Source: an uncultured Flavobacteriales bacterium
GTDB taxonomy: Bacteria; Bacteroidota; Bacteroidia; Flavobacteriales; Schleiferiaceae
Assembly: GCA_905478295.1 (NCBI GenBank)
Contig: CAJQHZ010000001.1
Coordinates: 53,767 to 117,766 of the forward strand
Length of the DNA stretch: 64,000 nucleotides
Direction of reading: 5' to 3'
The position numbers and the translations under genes are program-made. Below, piece after piece: positions 29,873 through 39,565 of the stretch (the stretch's first letter is position 1; the number at the start of each line of letters is the position of its first letter). The notes under the pieces were generated by a model. That model was not told the origin of the DNA. It did not search any database and saw nothing but the letters and a program-made list of their open reading frames with translations.

Positions 29873-31117
29873 TTATTCATGTCTTAAGGCATCTACTGGG
29901 TTTAGTGCCGCTGCTTTGCTTGCAGGATACCAACCCGCTAAGAGCCCAACGCCAACCGATAATATGAAAGCTACTGTAATCCAAGTCCATGGGATGAAAA
30001 ATTCGCCATCTACCATATTTGCTACGACATTGCCGATAATTATACCGAACACTATTCCGGTCCAGCCCCCCAGCTGGGTAATGACCACAGCTTCTCCTAA
30101 GAATTGAGTGCTTATGCTTTTCTTAGTAGCGCCCAACGCTTTTCTGGTTCCAATCTCACGTGTTCGTTCGGTAACACTAACAAGCATAATATTCATCAAC
30201 GCTATAGAAGCTCCAAGAAGTGTGATGATTCCAATTATAAATGCACCCGAAGTAACCATTCCAAGGTTGTCAATCAAGCTTTTTGCGATACTGTCACTGC
30301 GTATGATGAAGAAATTGTTTTCTTCTTTGGGCTTAAGCTTTCGAACACTGCGCATCAAGGCAGTACACTGTCCTTGTACAGCATCTAATAAATGTGCGCT
30401 TGGTGCATTTACACTGAGGGTATAATTGGGCCGGCCAGCTGTGAAGTTTGCCCGTGCATAGGTAATGGTAACCCAGGCTCCGCGATCTCCGGAGAACATC
30501 CCTGAATTTCCTTTTTCAGCAAGAACGCCTACGACCATATAGGGTTTACCGCGCATTTTTAACGTATTACCTACGGCAGAAGCTTCGCCAAAAAGGGTGG
30601 TTTTTGTTTCATTCCCTAAGATGACGTAATTCTTTCCGCGCTGCACGTCGTCCGTTGTGAAGTTTCGTCCTTCAGACAATTCAAATCCTCCCGTATACAA
30701 ATAGTTCTCGTCTGCAGCGGTAACCATATTATTGGGGTTTGTGCTGATATTTCCGAAACTCAGTTGCTCTGCGCCCCCTGCGACATACGTGAGGCTCGTC
30801 CTGGCTCCAGCAAACGCCATTCGATCTTTAAATGATTTTGCCTGGCGGTAGGAGATGTTGGGATTCTGTCTCCGTTTTGAGCCGCCAGCGAAAAATCCGC
30901 CTTGCGAGTTTCTAAGGGTTAACGTATTTGCACCGAGGCTGGTGAAGTTACTTTCCAAACTCTGTTTAAGTGCATCGGTCGCGCTTAAAATGCCTACCAG
31001 TGCCATGATGCCAAACGAAATGATCAATGAAGTAAGCACCGTTCTCAGCGGTGACGCTTTGATAGCGGACCAGGATAAGGAGAGGGTCTCTGAAAAAGCT
31101 TTTGTCTTCATGGGCAT
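29873..31117 (-). CDS. MacB-like ABC transporter permease (FtsX-type)
   Basis: A 414-residue inner-membrane permease with the MacB layout: N-terminal TM1 ('LRTVLTSLIISFGIMALVGIL'), a large periplasmic domain (residues ~50-275), then three C-terminal TM segments. Conserved FtsX-domain sequence is 'LMNIMLVSVTERTREIGTRKALGAT' and the family ending is 'GWYPASKAAALNPVDALRHE'. The periplasmic domain carries 'LSEGRNFT' and 'VILGNETKTTLFG', typical of MacB_PCD. The ATPase and membrane-fusion partners are not adjacent, so the cargo is unknown. A TAAATTTG promoter element lies 16 bases before the ATG. Confidence 0.92.
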   Translation of the reverse strand: MPMKTKAFSETLSLSWSAIKASPLRTVLTSLIISFGIMALVGILSATDALKQSLESNFTSLGANTLTLRNSQGGFFAGGSKRRQNPNISYRQAKSFKDRMAFAGARTSLTYVAGGAEQLSFGNISTNPNNMVTAADENYLYTGGFELSEGRNFTTDDVQRGKNYVILGNETKTTLFGEASAVGNTLKMRGKPYMVVGVLAEKGNSGMFSGDRGAWVTITYARANFTAGRPNYTLSVNAPSAHLLDAVQGQCTALMRSVRKLKPKEENNFFIIRSDSIAKSLIDNLGMVTSGAFIIGIITLLGASIALMNIMLVSVTERTREIGTRKALGATKKSISTQFLGEAVVITQLGGWTGIVFGIIIGNVVANMVDGEFFIPWTWITVAFILSVGVGLLAGWYPASKAAALNPVDALRHE

Positions 31118-31133
31118 AGCAGTGGGGTAACTC

Positions 31134-31141
31134 CAAATTTA
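31134..31141 (-). promoter_or_regulatory. Putative promoter of the MacB-like permease, -7 element TAAATTTG
   Basis: Perfect TAnnTTTG on the minus strand in the 41-base divergent gap. On the other strand TACTTTTA, one mismatch from consensus, ends four bases before the ATG of the fusion gene at 31159. Confidence 0.45.
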
Positions 31142-31158
31142 GCAATTACTTTTACGCT

Positions 31159-33642
31159 ATGGCGCAAAAGGATATATATACATTGGGGTTTTTGGCTGGT
31201 GGCTATAAAGCCGTCGCCCAATTCAAAGGAATTGATTTGACTCAATTTCCCGAACCGCCAGAAAAAAACAGGCCCCTTCATTCTTTGCTGGTTGGATGGG
31301 ATGCTGCGGATTGGCAGGTCATGACGCCTTTGTTGACTTCTGGCAAGATGCCTCATCTAACGTCGTTGATGGAGGGCGGGGTACAGGCCCAATTGGCCAC
31401 ACTGGATCCGCCTATCTCGCCCATGCTTTGGAGCACCATTGCTACAGCACAATGGCCTTCTAAGCACGGTATCCATGGATTTACAGAGATAAAGAATGAG
31501 ACGGTTAGAGCCGTTCGAGGCTCTTCAATACAAGTACCAACCTATTGGGATGTACTCGAAGAAAATGGCCTTTCATGCACTACAGTAGGTTGGTGGCCTT
31601 CGCATCCCGCGCCACAAAGTAAAGGTGGTGGGGTACGGATTTCTAACCTTGCTCCTGCAGAAGATGGGAATTGGCTCGATGAAGGCATCCGTCCTTCTTA
31701 TTTGCAGCCCATAGCAAAGGCCTTATTACTGCAGCCCGAGGAGATTCCGGCGCAGGTCATTGCTTTGTTTTTTCCTGATCTTGAGTTAAGTAGTGAAGAC
31801 GAAGTGGTACGGAGTGTGTTGAAAATCACAACGCATGCACTCAACGTACATACCCTTGCGACATTGGCATTAGCCTATGGAGATCAGGCGCATGCGAGTA
31901 TATATTACGACGCATTAGATCATTACAAACACCTCGGTATGAAGTACCATCCTCCGCAGTTGCCAGGTGTGTCGGATGAAGCATTTGCTATGTACAAACA
32001 TATCGTAACGGCTGCATACAGATTGCACGACCTTTTCCTTGATGTCCTTTTGGGGTTCACCAACGAAAAGACCACTACTTTTTTGATCAGTGATCACGGT
32101 TTTAAATCGGGAGACGAGCGCTGGGGCCAATTGCCGGATCATGCCGGTGCGCCCGCTTTAGAGCACCGCCATTTCGGCGTATTCTTAGCAAAGGGTGCTA
32201 CGGTCAATACTGCTGCGTTGACCAGCGGCTTAACGCTTTTAGACATTGCACCTACGCTGCTGGCCGTTCACCAGTTGAAAGCCATTCCTGAGATGAAGGG
32301 GAGGGTAGCTCCTTGCATTAAATCTAAACTCAAGGCGTCGCGTGTGCCTGGTGTCACAGGAATTAGTGGGGAAGATCAAGAGTCTTTAATGCTTGAATCA
32401 TCCATGCTTTCGGATTTGATTGCCATGGGATATCTTGATGCTCATGCAGCAGAAGTCACAGATCAACGCCTTTTAGAAAACAGTTATTACCTCGCGCGAA
32501 GTCTGCGCGCTGAAGGTAGACCTGAAGATGCTTGGCGAGAATTAACTACGCTAGGATTGAATAAAAATTCGCCCTTGCGTTATCTGCAGCTCGGTGCAGC
32601 ATTGCTTGCAGAATCGAAGCAATTTAATGCATTGGGCGAGCTACTTAACTGGGTAGCTCAAGAGCAGCGGCAATCTGAGATTTGGTCGTATTACCGAGCT
32701 TTAGTTGCCTTGTCGAATAATGAAGAATGGATAGCACCCAATTTTTCTTCGCATACCATGGATGCATCTACCGCAATACTTTGGGGTAGATTCTTAGTGA
32801 AAGCGAATCTCTATAACACTTTATACGAATTGCTACAGCCTTTAGCAGAAGACCGACCCGATGTATTAAATCTTTGGCTTCGGTATTATTTGCACATTGA
32901 AAATTGGGATGAGGCCATACGTGTTGGACTTAAAAGCACTGAATTAGTTTTCCATCAGCCGTGGGTCCATGGTGCCTTGGCATGGCTTTTCTTTAAAACT
33001 GGGGATAACGATGCGGCTCGAACGGCGAAAGCTGTTCAGCAGGCATTACTTCCAGCGGAAAACGGAACAGCATTATTTGTCGTGACCGGCCCGCCTCGCA
33101 GCGGTACGTCTCTTGCCATGCAGCTGCTTCAGTCCTTAGGAATCGAGCCGATCACAGATGAAACGCGTAAGGCGGATAATTTCAACGCTGCCGGTTACTT
33201 TGAACATGAAAAAATCAAGAATTGGACATTTGATGTACAATGGCTGAAAGGTCATCGCGGACGATCGGTTAAAATCGTAGCGCCGTTACTCGTTAAGGCG
33301 CCGCTACCGGAAGGTCCAAAAGTAATCCTAGCCATGCGACGTGAAAGTCAAGCGCTTCTAAAAAGCCAGCGCCATATGATGGGTGTGGAATCGGCACCCT
33401 TGCAATGGGATGAATTGGATCGTTGGGAAAAAGCACACGACGAAATGGCTTTGCTATTTGCAATGGATGCGCATGCTACGGTTATCGAATTATGGTTCGA
33501 GGATCTCATGGAAGCTGAACAACAAGGTGCGGTATCGCCTCGATTAATGCAGTCATTGGCGGTTTTAACAAAAGTTTTGAAGAAAACCGTGGATATTTCC
33601 AATCTCAAAGGGGTCGTAAAGACACAGTTGCGACGCTTTTAG
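31159..33642 (+). CDS. Alkaline-phosphatase-superfamily phosphodiesterase / TPR-like / sulfotransferase fusion
   Basis: A 827-residue three-part protein. Residues ~35-400 resemble the type I phosphodiesterase/nucleotide pyrophosphatase branch of the alkaline phosphatase superfamily: metal Asp in 'LLVGWDAADW', nucleophile region 'ISPMLWSTIATAQWPSKHGI', and 'TFLISDHGF' with later 'HRHFGVFLAKG' as metal ligands. Residues ~430-630 form helical repeats like TPRs. Residues ~640-827 form a PAPS sulfotransferase: 'LFVVTGPPRSGTSLAMQLL' and 'VILAMRRESQALLKSQR'. No signal peptide is visible, so it is presumably cytosolic. Both catalytic halves look intact. The substrate is unknown; transfer or remodelling of sulfate or phosphate esters on glycans is an inference. 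Confidence 0.85.
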   Translation: MAQKDIYTLGFLAGGYKAVAQFKGIDLTQFPEPPEKNRPLHSLLVGWDAADWQVMTPLLTSGKMPHLTSLMEGGVQAQLATLDPPISPMLWSTIATAQWPSKHGIHGFTEIKNETVRAVRGSSIQVPTYWDVLEENGLSCTTVGWWPSHPAPQSKGGGVRISNLAPAEDGNWLDEGIRPSYLQPIAKALLLQPEEIPAQVIALFFPDLELSSEDEVVRSVLKITTHALNVHTLATLALAYGDQAHASIYYDALDHYKHLGMKYHPPQLPGVSDEAFAMYKHIVTAAYRLHDLFLDVLLGFTNEKTTTFLISDHGFKSGDERWGQLPDHAGAPALEHRHFGVFLAKGATVNTAALTSGLTLLDIAPTLLAVHQLKAIPEMKGRVAPCIKSKLKASRVPGVTGISGEDQESLMLESSMLSDLIAMGYLDAHAAEVTDQRLLENSYYLARSLRAEGRPEDAWRELTTLGLNKNSPLRYLQLGAALLAESKQFNALGELLNWVAQEQRQSEIWSYYRALVALSNNEEWIAPNFSSHTMDASTAILWGRFLVKANLYNTLYELLQPLAEDRPDVLNLWLRYYLHIENWDEAIRVGLKSTELVFHQPWVHGALAWLFFKTGDNDAARTAKAVQQALLPAENGTALFVVTGPPRSGTSLAMQLLQSLGIEPITDETRKADNFNAAGYFEHEKIKNWTFDVQWLKGHRGRSVKIVAPLLVKAPLPEGPKVILAMRRESQALLKSQRHMMGVESAPLQWDELDRWEKAHDEMALLFAMDAHATVIELWFEDLMEAEQQGAVSPRLMQSLAVLTKVLKKTVDISNLKGVVKTQLRRF

Positions 33643-33645
33643 GTT

Positions 33646-33653
33646 TATATTTG
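33646..33653 (+). promoter_or_regulatory. Putative promoter of the T9SS-sorted protein gene, -7 element TATATTTG
   Basis: Perfect TAnnTTTG match that begins four bases after the previous stop codon and ends five bases (CCCCC) before the ATG at 33659, implying a leaderless transcript. Confidence 0.5.
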
Positions 33654-33658
33654 CCCCC

Positions 33659-34483
33659 ATGGAAAAATCGGATTCTAAACGTCTTAGTCAATATATGGCC
33701 ACTGCTGCCGCTCTTCTTGGGAGCACAGCCGCACAAGCACAATATCAATACACAGATATTTCGGATACCACTATTGTGGACGGAATTTTTGAATTGGACC
33801 TCGACGGAGATACCATTGTAGATTTTACCATTGAACACATTTTAGGCGGTGGCCAATTAGGAAACGTAAATGCAGTGCTTCTGCACCCAGGAGACAGTAT
33901 AGAAGGAAATCTTGCTATGGGCGCTGGCCAAAATGGCTTTAGCTATGTAGAAAAAGTACTTCCTGGAACTACCATAGATGCTTCACAGAGTTGGTCGGGT
34001 ATCAATAGCGCTACAGATGCCGGATATATGGCTTTTCATGTAGACGGAGTGGCTTATCCCAACTCAAACTGGGCGGGTCCGCTGACCGATGGGTATTTAG
34101 GACTTCGTATTGTTAAAAATGATACTGCTTGTTATGGTTGGGCGCGAATCGATGTGGAGGATAGTGCCAAGAGTTTTACCATAAAAGATTGGAGTTTTAA
34201 TCCAGCAATGGACAGTACGCATACGGCAGGATTTGAACTATTAGACATCATGGAAACCGTTTTGCGTTCAATGAAAGTCTCTCAAACCCAAGGATATTTG
34301 AACGTAACTTTGGAAAATCCACAAGGAATAAGCGTATTCGATGCTACGGGCAAATTAATTGCCGCATCGTCAAAAACAGCCCAAGCGCACCGCTTCAGCA
34401 CGGAGCTTTGGTCTTCAGGTATGTATATCGTTCGAATTGAGGGTGACAACTGGTACCACAATCTTAAGGTTTGGATTCCTTAA
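33659..34483 (+). CDS. T9SS type A sorting-domain protein (secreted or surface-attached)
   Basis: A 274-residue exported protein. The N-terminus ends in 'TAAQAQ', a likely signal peptidase site, although the leading part 'MEKSDSKRLSQYMATAAALL' is longer and more polar than usual. The central part (about 30-195) is a beta-rich domain with 'DLDGDTIVDFTIEH', a Ca-binding-like Asp pattern. The last ~75 residues form a type IX sorting domain: 'GYLNVTLENPQGISVFDATG' and 'SSGMYIVRIEGDNWYHNLKVWIP'. The protein should pass through the T9SS and be released or anchored after removal of this domain. Function is unknown. Confidence 0.82.
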   Translation: MEKSDSKRLSQYMATAAALLGSTAAQAQYQYTDISDTTIVDGIFELDLDGDTIVDFTIEHILGGGQLGNVNAVLLHPGDSIEGNLAMGAGQNGFSYVEKVLPGTTIDASQSWSGINSATDAGYMAFHVDGVAYPNSNWAGPLTDGYLGLRIVKNDTACYGWARIDVEDSAKSFTIKDWSFNPAMDSTHTAGFELLDIMETVLRSMKVSQTQGYLNVTLENPQGISVFDATGKLIAASSKTAQAHRFSTELWSSGMYIVRIEGDNWYHNLKVWIP

Positions 34484-34650
34484 TTCTCAAATTCTGAGCA
34501 TGTTTTTTAGGAAAATAAAGATTTTCTATCCGGATAATCTTTAATCTTTCAATGCCTGGCTCGACGGGTTGATTCTAACATAAAATCACCACTGAAAATC
34601 GCATTTTATGTGGTAAATTCGTGTCGAATTAATAGAAAAATCAGACTTCT
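34484..34650. promoter_or_regulatory. Upstream region of aconitase with inverted repeat ACATAAAAT-N16-ATTTTATGT
   Basis: This 167-base gap holds a weak hairpin centred on TATCCGGATA (34527-34536), perhaps a terminator for the T9SS gene. It also has a perfect 9-base inverted repeat (34578-34586 and 34603-34611) and, just after it, TAAATTCG at 34614-34621, one mismatch from the -7 consensus. The repeat therefore sits where an operator of the aconitase promoter could be. No known binding motif was recognised. Confidence 0.35.
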
Positions 34651-36921
34651 ATGACCTTTGATATCGATATGATCCGCGAGGTTTATAACCGTTACCCGGA
34701 GCGCGTTACTGCAGCTCGTAAGGCGGTGGGTAAACCATTGACCCTAGCAGAAAAGATTTTATATACCCACTTGTGGGAAGGAAATGCCACTGAAGCCTTT
34801 GGTAGAGGTGCGAGCTACGTTGATTTTGCGCCCGACCGTGTGGCCATGCAAGATGCAACTGCGCAGATGGCTTTGTTACAGTTCATGCAGGCAGGGAAGG
34901 ATAAAGTTGCAGTGCCGTCTACAGCACACGCAGATCACTTGATTCAAGCGCGCATTGGAGCAGATAAAGACCTTCAAGAGGGTATCAACAAGAACAATGA
35001 AGTATTCAATTTCTTGTCTTCAGTTTGTAATAAATACGGCATTGGTTTTTGGAAGCCAGGAGCAGGTATCATTCACCAGGTAGTTATAGAAAACTATGCC
35101 TTCCCAGGAGGTATGATGATTGGTACGGACAGCCATACTGTAAATGCGGGTGGTTTAGGTATGGTAGCTATCGGTGTTGGTGGTGCAGATGCCGTAGATG
35201 TGATGGCCGGTATGCCTTGGGAACTGAAATTTCCGAAACTTATCGGTGTAAAACTCACGGGTCGTTTAAACGGCTGGGCTGCGCCGAAGGATGTCATCTT
35301 AAAAGTAGCCGGTATCCTTACTGTTAAAGGAGGAACAGGAGCGATCGTCGAATATTTTGGCGAAGGTGCGGAGAGTATGAGTGCTACAGGTAAAGGAACC
35401 ATCTGTAACATGGGCGCGGAGATTGGTGCAACCACTTCTACATTCGGCTACGATGACAGTATGCGTCGTTACCTAGCAGCTACCGGTCGTCAAGATGTTG
35501 TTGATGCTGCAGATGAAATAGCAGAACACTTAACCGGTGATGCAGAAGTTTATGCAAATCCGGAACAATACTTCGATCAAGTCATTGAGATCAATTTAGA
35601 TGAGCTGACTCCACATTTGAATGGTCCATTTACTCCGGATCTAGCAACACCTGTTGCGGAAATGAAGAAAAAAGCTGCAGCCAACGACTGGCCAACGGAT
35701 ATTGAGTGGGCTTTGATTGGTTCATGTACCAACTCTTCCTACGAAGATTTGACTCGTGCTGCTTCCATCGTTGCTGACGCCGTTGGAAAGGGTATCAAGC
35801 CAAAGGCAATTTTAGGAATTAACCCGGGCTCTGAACAGGTTCGCTTCACTGCAGAGCGCGACGGTTTGATGGATACGTTCAACAAGCTAGAGGGAACGAG
35901 AATCTTTACCAACGCTTGTGGTCCATGTATCGGACAGTGGGCGCGTGAAGGAGCTGAGAAGCAAGAGAAAAATTCTATCGTTCACTCTTTCAATAGAAAC
36001 TTTGCGAAGCGTGCTGATGGAAACCCAAACACGCATGCGTTTGTGACATCTCCTGAGATGGTTGCAGCCATTGCAATTTCTGGTAAGCTAGACTTTAACC
36101 CAATAACGGATGCACTAGTGAACGAAAATGGCGAAGTAGTTACATTAGCAGAGCCTACAGGTCAAGAGCTACCAAGTAAAGGATTCGCAGTAGAAGACAA
36201 CGGGTATCAAGCACCTGCAGAAAACGGTTCAGGCATTAATGTTGTGGTCGCTTCAGATTCTCAGCGCTTGCAACTTCTCTCCCCGTTTACGCCATGGGAC
36301 GGTCAAAACATAAATGGTGCAAAATTGCTCATCAAAGCCTTGGGCAAGTGTACTACAGATCACATTTCCATGGCAGGTCCATGGTTACGCTACCGCGGAC
36401 ACTTAGATAATATCTCTAATAACTGTTTGATTGGCGCAGTGAATGCCTATACTGAGGCTACCAATGCGGTTACGAATCAGCTTGATGGATCTGTCGATGA
36501 GGTTCCAAACGTAGCTCGTGAGTACAAAGCAGCGGATGTTCCAACCATTGTTGTGGGTGATCACAACTATGGAGAAGGTTCTTCTCGTGAGCATGCGGCA
36601 ATGGAGCCACGTCATTTAGGCGTGCGTGCAGTGATAGTGAAGTCATTCGCTCGTATCCACGAAACAAACTTGAAGAAGCAGGGTATGTTGGGTCTGACTT
36701 TCGAAAACGAAGCAGACTACGATCTTATTCTAGCCGACGATACGTTCAACTTTACTGATCTTGCTGAATTTGCACCAGGTAAGCAGTTGACCTTAGAGGT
36801 TGTACATGCGGACGGTTCAGTGGATAACATTAAGTTAAACCACACCTACAACGCTCAGCAGATTGATTGGTTTAAGGCGGGTTCTGCATTGAACTTGATT
36901 AAGACGCAGAATAATGCATAA
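34651..36921 (+). CDS. acnA: Aconitate hydratase, mitochondrial-like AcnA type
   Basis: TCA-cycle enzyme interconverting citrate and isocitrate by a [4Fe-4S] cluster; 756 residues, cytosolic. Active-site features: '[13 protein letters not shown]', '[22 protein letters not shown]', first cluster Cys in '[17 protein letters not shown]', the other two in '[13 protein letters not shown]', and '[22 protein letters not shown]'. The C-terminal swivel domain has '[20 protein letters not shown]', '[17 protein letters not shown]' and '[17 protein letters not shown]'. The sequence fits the mitochondrial-type aconitase group, not AcnB. Single-gene unit closed by a strong terminator. Confidence 0.96.
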   Translation: MTFDIDMIREVYNRYPERVTAARKAVGKPLTLAEKILYTHLWEGNATEAFGRGASYVDFAPDRVAMQDATAQMALLQFMQAGKDKVAVPSTAHADHLIQARIGADKDLQEGINKNNEVFNFLSSVCNKYGIGFWKPGAGIIHQVVIENYAFPGGMMIGTDSHTVNAGGLGMVAIGVGGADAVDVMAGMPWELKFPKLIGVKLTGRLNGWAAPKDVILKVAGILTVKGGTGAIVEYFGEGAESMSATGKGTICNMGAEIGATTSTFGYDDSMRRYLAATGRQDVVDAADEIAEHLTGDAEVYANPEQYFDQVIEINLDELTPHLNGPFTPDLATPVAEMKKKAAANDWPTDIEWALIGSCTNSSYEDLTRAASIVADAVGKGIKPKAILGINPGSEQVRFTAERDGLMDTFNKLEGTRIFTNACGPCIGQWAREGAEKQEKNSIVHSFNRNFAKRADGNPNTHAFVTSPEMVAAIAISGKLDFNPITDALVNENGEVVTLAEPTGQELPSKGFAVEDNGYQAPAENGSGINVVVASDSQRLQLLSPFTPWDGQNINGAKLLIKALGKCTTDHISMAGPWLRYRGHLDNISNNCLIGAVNAYTEATNAVTNQLDGSVDEVPNVAREYKAADVPTIVVGDHNYGEGSSREHAAMEPRHLGVRAVIVKSFARIHETNLKKQGMLGLTFENEADYDLILADDTFNFTDLAEFAPGKQLTLEVVHADGSVDNIKLNHTYNAQQIDWFKAGSALNLIKTQNNA

Positions 36922-36950
36922 AGCGCAACGCTTTAAATAGGATTCAAATA

Positions 36951-36986
36951 AAAGCCCGGCGCATTTCAATGCGCCGGGCCTTTTTT
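36951..36986. terminator. Strong terminator behind aconitase, usable in both directions
   Basis: GCCCGGCGCAT (36954-36964), loop TTCA, ATGCGCCGGGC (36969-36979), flanked by AAA before and CTTTTTT after. Reverse reading gives TTTTATTT after the stem. A second short hairpin (TACCGC, GGG, GCGGTA at 36995-37009) lies between it and the convergent gene's stop. Confidence 0.92.
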
Positions 36987-37009
36987 ATGGTATCTACCGC
37001 GGGGCGGTA

Positions 37010-37855
37010 TTATTTCATGAGGTACCCCACTTTTAAACCAAAGTTCCAAACGTACGGTGCTAAGTCAGTACCTACACCCCCACTGAAACCATAATTAGAG
37101 TAATTATAATTGACTTGCTTAGTGGTAAAGCCGTAGCCAAATCCTGCAGAATATTCTACCATCAACTGTTCAGACAATACCAGCTGGTTACCGAATTCGA
37201 GCATCGCGGCTCCTGCGAAAGCCGTTTCACGGGTAGTTGGATACATAAACGTAACTGGATCAGGTGGATGATCGTAATCAATGCGGTCGTAATTAAAAGT
37301 CGTAATCATCAGGTTAGGTTTGATGTACGAACCTCTCATAATATGTCCATAGCGCATGCGTTGCATGTAGAAATTAGGACTTCTTTTGAATTTAAAACCG
37401 GTATAAAGGCCTGCTCCCATGGCACGTTCTGGATCATTCCAACCGTTTTGATTTTCATAACCCGCACCCACAAATAAGGCGCCTGCTTCCCAAGAGCTTG
37501 ATGGATTAATGGCCTCCTCGTATACAACGAACATGTAATTTTGACTGATAGCGCCAATATCTATCTTAATACCATGTCGACGTTGGTTCGCGTAAATACG
37601 CTCATCGTCCATCATGGTTTTACTTAAATCCATCACACGACCACTTTCAAATATGATTTTACTCAAGTAATCTTTTTCGATACTAAAAGTTGCGGAATTA
37701 ACCGGTGACCCATACTCGCGGTACTTAATGAAATCCGGATTTACTTCAATGATGGTTACTTCATCGATCGTTTTATCCTTGTAAATAATCATATCCTGTG
37801 CCGCAACTTCTAAAAAGGCAACAGAGCAGGCGAGGATAAGAAGCAGTTTTTTCAT
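37010..37855 (-). CDS. Exported, probably outer-membrane protein of unknown function
   Basis: A 281-residue protein starting at ATG 37855, chosen because it opens a proper signal peptide (MKKLLLILACSVAFLEVAAQ). After it comes 'DMIIYKDKTIDEVTIIEVNPDFIKY', a pattern seen in Bacteroidota proteins that couple a small N-terminal beta domain to an outer-membrane barrel. The rest is a series of strands rich in Tyr, Gly and Asn, ending 'VWNFGLKVGYLMK'. No enzymatic motif. A TATATTTG element lies 27 bases upstream. Convergent with aconitase across the shared terminator. Confidence 0.7.
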   Translation of the reverse strand: MKKLLLILACSVAFLEVAAQDMIIYKDKTIDEVTIIEVNPDFIKYREYGSPVNSATFSIEKDYLSKIIFESGRVMDLSKTMMDDERIYANQRRHGIKIDIGAISQNYMFVVYEEAINPSSSWEAGALFVGAGYENQNGWNDPERAMGAGLYTGFKFKRSPNFYMQRMRYGHIMRGSYIKPNLMITTFNYDRIDYDHPPDPVTFMYPTTRETAFAGAAMLEFGNQLVLSEQLMVEYSAGFGYGFTTKQVNYNYSNYGFSGGVGTDLAPYVWNFGLKVGYLMK

Positions 37856-37882
37856 GGTTAAATTAATTTGGTCTATTGACTT

Positions 37883-37890
37883 CAAATATA
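37883..37890 (-). promoter_or_regulatory. Putative promoter of the outer-membrane protein gene, -7 element TATATTTG
   Basis: Perfect TAnnTTTG match on the minus strand in the 66-base divergent gap with the MFS gene; no convincing -33 TTTG. Confidence 0.45.
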
Positions 37891-37921
37891 ATGCCGTTTC
37901 GCGTTGTAAATTGGTCCAACG

Positions 37922-39211
37922 ATGAAATTCACAAAAACACAACGCGGTTGGGCCATGTACGATTGGGCCAATTCGGTCTATTCACTGGTCATTAGTACCG
38001 TTTTATTCCCGCTGTACTATGAGGCAGTCACGAAGAACGAAACGAATGAAGTGTTGTTTTTGGGGCGCTATTGGGAAAATACGGTGGTCTACAGTTATGT
38101 CATCGCCGCCTCGTATTTAACTATTTCCATTTTATCGCCCTATCTCGCTGCAATGGCCGATCGCACGGGACGTCGCAAGGTGTTTATGCGAACCTTTATG
38201 ATTATTGGGGCTTTGAGCACCTCTTGTATGGGGCTGTTCACTGCTGCTAACCCCTGGCTAGGACTTTATCTTGCATTTTTAGCGAGCGTCGGATTTACGG
38301 GGTCTATTGTTTTTTACAACAGTTTCTTACCGGTAATCGCCCCTGCGGAGATGCAAGACCGATTATCTGCGCGAGGCTTTTCTTTAGGCTATTTTGGAAG
38401 TGCCTTGTTGCTTATTTTATGCCTGATCCTTGTTCAAATGCCGCAAACATTCGGTTTTGCCGATGAAGGCATTGCTTCTAGATTTTCATTTCTTATTACA
38501 GGAATCTGGTGGTTGGGGTTCGGACTGCCAGCGATCAATAGATTGCCTAAAGATGAAGTGAAAGATTATTTTGAAGGTAAGCTGTTTTGGAAAAGCTGGC
38601 GCGAGCTATTACTCGTCTTTAAAGAGTTTCGTGGAATAAAATCGCTACGTATTTTTCTTGCAGGCTTTTTCTGGTACAGTGTCGGCATGCAAACCATTAT
38701 ACTGCTTGCAGCAGTTTTTGGATCAAAGGTTTTAAATCTAGAATCCTCGCAGCTTATCATGACCATTTTGATCATTCAATTCGTTGCTATAGCCGGTTCC
38801 GCAGTTTTTGCGCGCTTGAGTGAACGTACGACGAATGTGTTCGCAATCAAGGTGGGCGTTGCGATATGGATGTTGCTGTGTTTTGCTGCCTATTTTGTCC
38901 AGACCGCAGGTCAATTCTATGTTGTCGGCGGTGTCCTGGGGTTTGTTATGGGCGCAGTACAAAGTTTATCACGTTCCACCTACAGTAAGATGCTCCCTGA
39001 AACGGAAGACCACACGACGTATTTTAGTTTTTACGACGTTATGGAGAAATTGGCCACAACTTTTGGAATGTTCAGTATAGGCATTCTTGAGGCGTTGACC
39101 GGCGATCTTAGAAATTCCGCACTGGCACTCACTGTATTCTTCGGAATAGGTCTAATTCAGATTTTCAGGCTTCGAGGGCTCGAGAAGAAAAGCGCCACTC
39201 ACACGAATTAG
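37922..39211 (+). CDS. MFS transporter, UMF1/Atg22-like family
   Basis: A 429-residue inner-membrane protein with about twelve hydrophobic segments. The diagnostic N-terminus is 'RGWAMYDWANSVYSLVISTV', and the loop 2-3 motif is 'MADRTGRRKVFMRTF'. Later family marks are 'YNSFLPVIAPAEMQDRLSARGFSLGYFGS' (only part quoted as diagnostic: NSFLPVIAP) and 'GAVQSLSRSTYSKMLPE'. The family resembles the yeast vacuolar amino-acid exporter Atg22; bacterial substrates are unknown. Its 3' end overlaps the convergent gene by 60 bases. Confidence 0.92.
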   Translation: MKFTKTQRGWAMYDWANSVYSLVISTVLFPLYYEAVTKNETNEVLFLGRYWENTVVYSYVIAASYLTISILSPYLAAMADRTGRRKVFMRTFMIIGALSTSCMGLFTAANPWLGLYLAFLASVGFTGSIVFYNSFLPVIAPAEMQDRLSARGFSLGYFGSALLLILCLILVQMPQTFGFADEGIASRFSFLITGIWWLGFGLPAINRLPKDEVKDYFEGKLFWKSWRELLLVFKEFRGIKSLRIFLAGFFWYSVGMQTIILLAAVFGSKVLNLESSQLIMTILIIQFVAIAGSAVFARLSERTTNVFAIKVGVAIWMLLCFAAYFVQTAGQFYVVGGVLGFVMGAVQSLSRSTYSKMLPETEDHTTYFSFYDVMEKLATTFGMFSIGILEALTGDLRNSALALTVFFGIGLIQIFRLRGLEKKSATHTN

Positions 39212-39556
39212 CGTTTCTCCAAAGAATTCGTCTACTTCCTTACCTTGGTAAATACCTTTTACGGTTATGTAGCCTTCGGTGGGCCACAAGCTACTATCAG
39301 AAGTGTCCTTCGTTACGATAATTCCATTAGGAAAGGTGATGCTTTTGCGCTCTGCGCTTTGAATGGTATCTGACAGTTGAATTACTGTGCCCGTTTCCCA
39401 CTCAAAGTCCATCAGTATTCCTGCAAATCCATCGGCACTGCCTTCATAAGCAGGCTTCATTTCCATTGCTTTGTCAGGTGTTCTAAAGTATTGATAGAGA
39501 CCGATAGAAGCCGCTCCGGCAACAAAAAATGAAAATGTAATGAGCGCTTTCTTCAT
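39152..39556 (-). CDS. Small membrane-anchored or exported protein, possibly OB-fold (tRNA_anti-like)
   Basis: A 134-residue protein with an N-terminal hydrophobic segment (MKKALITFSFFVAGAASIGLY) that could be an anchor or uncleaved signal, followed by a beta-rich domain. The spacing of strands around 'GTVIQLSDTIQ', 'SITFPNGIIVTKD' and 'GYITVKGIYQGKEVDEFFGETLIRVSGAFLLE' resembles the small OB-fold 'tRNA_anti-like' proteins frequent in Bacteroidota; I hold this loosely. It follows purB by nine bases and is probably in the same operon. Confidence 0.6.
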   Translation of the reverse strand: MKKALITFSFFVAGAASIGLYQYFRTPDKAMEMKPAYEGSADGFAGILMDFEWETGTVIQLSDTIQSAERKSITFPNGIIVTKDTSDSSLWPTEGYITVKGIYQGKEVDEFFGETLIRVSGAFLLEPSKPENLN

Positions 39557-39565
39557 GATGTAGGT

